DNA of 26,679 nucleotides from Desulfobacterales bacterium (lineage in GTDB: Bacteria; Desulfobacterota; Desulfobacteria; Desulfobacterales; Desulfobacteraceae): contig JAKSAU010001139.1 in NCBI GenBank assembly GCA_022361535.1, positions 1 through 26,679 on the forward strand. The letters run 5' to 3'. Positions 24,956 through 26,679 of this stretch are shown one piece after another (position 1 is the first letter of the stretch; each line of letters starts with the position of its first letter). The notes under the pieces were generated by a model, which saw only the letters and a program-made list of their open reading frames with translations, did not search any database and had not been told where the DNA came from. Both the position numbers and the translations under genes were made by a program.

Positions 24956-25899
24956 TGGGTTTGCCCTATCTCCGCTTTGACCTTTTTCACAAAATTTAAA
25001 TCAAAGAGCCGGTCATAATCGGGTTGTTGCTTTATCAGGCCCAATGCCTGCATCCGTTCTCCTAGAGCACGGGTTTTACGGATAAAATTCTCATCCATGT
25101 CCCAAGCCAGTTCCATATTAGAAGATGCCGCTTCAAGCACCTTTAAAGGAGTTCCAAACTCTGACGCTTTTTTCAGCCAGGTATCAGGATTTTTATTCAA
25201 GTATTGGGTTGCTTTTGCATGGGCGTTGATCATCGCCAACACAAGATCTGGATTTTTTTCAATGGTATCACGTTTTACCAGCATGCCTGCATTGATGGTA
25301 CCGATGGACTCCCCATAATAAGGATAAGACATAATTTTGCCATATCCGTTAATTACGGCCAGGGTGGGAAAAGGCTCTCCTGATACAAAGGCTTCAATAC
25401 CGCCGCGGGCAAGTGCAAGACCCATATCAAAAAAATCAACACGGGTCAGGCGTACATCCTTTTCAGGTGAAAGGCCGTTACGGACCAAGGATTCACGAAG
25501 AAGGATTTCGTGCATGGTTCCCGGCACATACCCGATCTTCTTCCCCTTAAGATCGGCCACCGAATTAACAGAACCATCCACCCGGGTCACAAAGGCTGAA
25601 CATTTGTTACACAATGCTGCCACAACAACAACCGGTTGTCCTTGCGACGCTGAATGTATGGCATGGGCCAGTGTGGTACCGCAAATATCCAGGGTACCGG
25701 CCAGAAGAGCTGTTTTCTGGTCTGCCGGATTGGTAAAAGAAAAAACCTTTACCTGCTCTTTTGCAAATTGTCCGTAGTAAAACGGCTGGATGGTCTGGGC
25801 TGTTTTCCAGGTGCCTGCATTAAAGGCAAGACAATTGATCTGAAATACCGGAGCCAAAGTAAGCAGCAAAACAATCGACAGCACTCCTAAGCGTAACAT
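24952..25899 (-). CDS. NitT/TauT-type (NMT1-like) ABC substrate-binding protein
   Basis: This 315-residue protein begins with a signal peptide (MLRLGVLSIVLLLTLAPVF...). The mature part carries the family's class-specific segments: TLDICGTTLAHAIHSASQGQPVVVVAAL, DLKGKKIGYVPGTMHEILLRESLVRNGL and VDFFDMGLALARGGIEAFVSGEPFPTLAV. Unusually, residues 97-100 are C-N-K-C, where many relatives have non-cysteine residues; two more cysteines lie near 23 and 73. GGAG is eight bases before the ATG at 25899. It follows the radical SAM gene at a gap of 36 bases and is coupled to the permease. Substrate unknown; sulfonates, a thiamine pyrimidine or another cofactor precursor are candidates. Confidence 0.87.
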   Translation of the reverse strand: MLRLGVLSIVLLLTLAPVFQINCLAFNAGTWKTAQTIQPFYYGQFAKEQVKVFSFTNPADQKTALLAGTLDICGTTLAHAIHSASQGQPVVVVAALCNKCSAFVTRVDGSVNSVADLKGKKIGYVPGTMHEILLRESLVRNGLSPEKDVRLTRVDFFDMGLALARGGIEAFVSGEPFPTLAVINGYGKIMSYPYYGESIGTINAGMLVKRDTIEKNPDLVLAMINAHAKATQYLNKNPDTWLKKASEFGTPLKVLEAASSNMELAWDMDENFIRKTRALGERMQALGLIKQQPDYDRLFDLNFVKKVKAEIGQTQ

Positions 25900-25935
25900 G
25901 GTCAACTCTCCTGAATACGTGTTTAGTTTTCCCGG

Positions 25936-26679
25936 TTAAAAACAATTCGAAGGCAAATCCGGATCCCACCCGGTTTCCCAAAACATCCTGCGGCACTCAG
26001 GGATATCAAGAGCCCGGCCTTTTGATGTATCTGCTTCGCAGTCCCTGGGGCTGGATCCCTTTTCAGGGAAAAACAGGTTAGCCCCCGCCACCATGGATGC
26101 GGTGTGAGGCTCATGGGTACAATGGGCTTTGGGCACCCTTCCCATAACCAGGCGGCTCACTGCAACGAGCTTGGCCATTTCAAATTCCGTGATCATACCA
26201 AATTTTTCCATGGGACTGCCCGGGAAATTGACCCGACGCATCACACCGCTGTAGGTGGCTTTATACTCACGGGCCAGGAACATCAGTTCGATAAGCTCAT
26301 CCACTTTATGCTCCGGGCCTACCGGTTCAATACAGTTCATCCATTTAAGACCGACCTCCCCAAAGGTTTGAATGGTTTTGATCCGTTTTTCTTTTTTCAA
26401 AGGCGTGTCCCTGCCCTCTCCCAAACGAATGGCATGGTAGGCGCCGACAAACCCCGCCTCAAGGAGCTGTTCTCCTTCCTGGTGGTTGATATCACGGGTA
26501 TTTGCCACCAAAGGAGTAGAGACGTTCTCTTTAAGCAACTTGCCTATCTCAAGAAACCGTTTAAAGGGATACGTTCCTGTGGTCATGATATTAAGGGCAT
26601 CTGCCTTTCTTTCTTCAGCATCCTTTGCCCAGGCCAGGATCTGTTCTTCTTCAAATTCGATTTTTTGAGTAAAAATACC
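25936..26679 (-). CDS. BioB-like radical SAM enzyme, C-terminal part
   Basis: The frame is open to the right edge and lacks a start, so at least 247 residues are visible and the N-terminus lies outside. It resembles the core and C-terminal part of biotin synthase/HydE/HmdB-type radical SAM proteins: ADALNIMTTGTYPF, LVANTRDINHQEGEQLLEAGFVGAYHAIRLGEGRDT, NCIEPVGPEHKVDELIELMFLAREY, VMRRVNFPGSPME, and the end TSKGRALDIPECRRMFWETGWDPD. The CxxxCxxC cluster that binds the iron-sulfur cluster would lie just outside the window. I cannot name the reaction. It heads the ABC importer operon, so the enzyme may make or modify a compound imported or exchanged by that system. Confidence 0.78.
   Translation of the reverse strand, partial: GIFTQKIEFEEEQILAWAKDAEERKADALNIMTTGTYPFKRFLEIGKLLKENVSTPLVANTRDINHQEGEQLLEAGFVGAYHAIRLGEGRDTPLKKEKRIKTIQTFGEVGLKWMNCIEPVGPEHKVDELIELMFLAREYKATYSGVMRRVNFPGSPMEKFGMITEFEMAKLVAVSRLVMGRVPKAHCTHEPHTASMVAGANLFFPEKGSSPRDCEADTSKGRALDIPECRRMFWETGWDPDLPSNCF

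Noticed and set aside
1..26679. CRISPR array or defence system
   Set aside because: No regularly spaced direct repeats and no Cas, nuclease-helicase or toxin-antitoxin proteins were recognised.

Overview
The window looks like chromosomal DNA of a Gram-negative anaerobe of the sulfate-reducing Desulfobacterales (Desulfobacter/Desulfobacula-like). This is inferred from the mix of proteins: an unlinked acetate kinase, a C_GCAxxG_C_C redox protein, a DUF4126 membrane protein, periplasmic binding proteins, lipoproteins with clear lipoboxes and an OmpA-type lipoprotein. No rRNA or other marker gene is present to prove it. No tRNA, rRNA, CRISPR array, complete insertion sequence or phage gene was seen.

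Layout. 1-397: AT-rich non-coding DNA with a possible relic reading frame. 398-3381: a DMT-family exporter, acetate kinase on the opposite strand, a doubtful small basic ORF and a META-domain lipoprotein. 3402-5897: a large membrane hybrid histidine kinase. 6031-8257 (minus): a PP-loop ATPase, a fragment resembling the end of a methyltransferase, and an acyltransferase-like protein whose start overlaps the fragment's stop codon. 8513-8788: a small acidic protein with its own terminator. 9004-11244: an XRE-cupin regulator followed by an acyl-CoA synthetase, closed by a strong terminator. 11398-14809: a three-gene ABC importer resembling ThiB-ThiP-ThiQ. 14826-16551 (minus): a lipoprotein with a polylysine tail, a DUF4126 protein and an OmpA-family lipoprotein. 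16784-17880: a TetR regulator and a C_GCAxxG_C_C protein, each preceded by the same 15-bp operator-like palindrome. 17961-19160 (minus): ornithine aminotransferase, divergent from a GcvA-like LysR regulator. 20163-21902 (minus): a CPA2 antiporter with an RCK domain, overlapping the LysR gene tail to tail. 21903-22581: a gene-free stretch with a long hairpin element and a decayed relative. 22582-23358: a lone periplasmic binding protein. 23394-26679 (minus): an operon of a BioB-like radical SAM enzyme (cut by the window edge) and a NitT/TauT-type ABC importer.

How the parts fit. Most of the window is transport and small-molecule metabolism: thiamine-type uptake, a second importer tied to a radical SAM enzyme, acyl-CoA activation under a ligand-sensing regulator, acetate/acetyl phosphate conversion and ornithine catabolism. 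The best-supported regulatory unit is the TetR/C_GCAxxG_C_C pair with duplicated palindromes. The least explained parts are the PP-loop/methyltransferase-relic/acyltransferase cluster, the radical SAM-importer operon, and the hairpin element near 22.4 kb.
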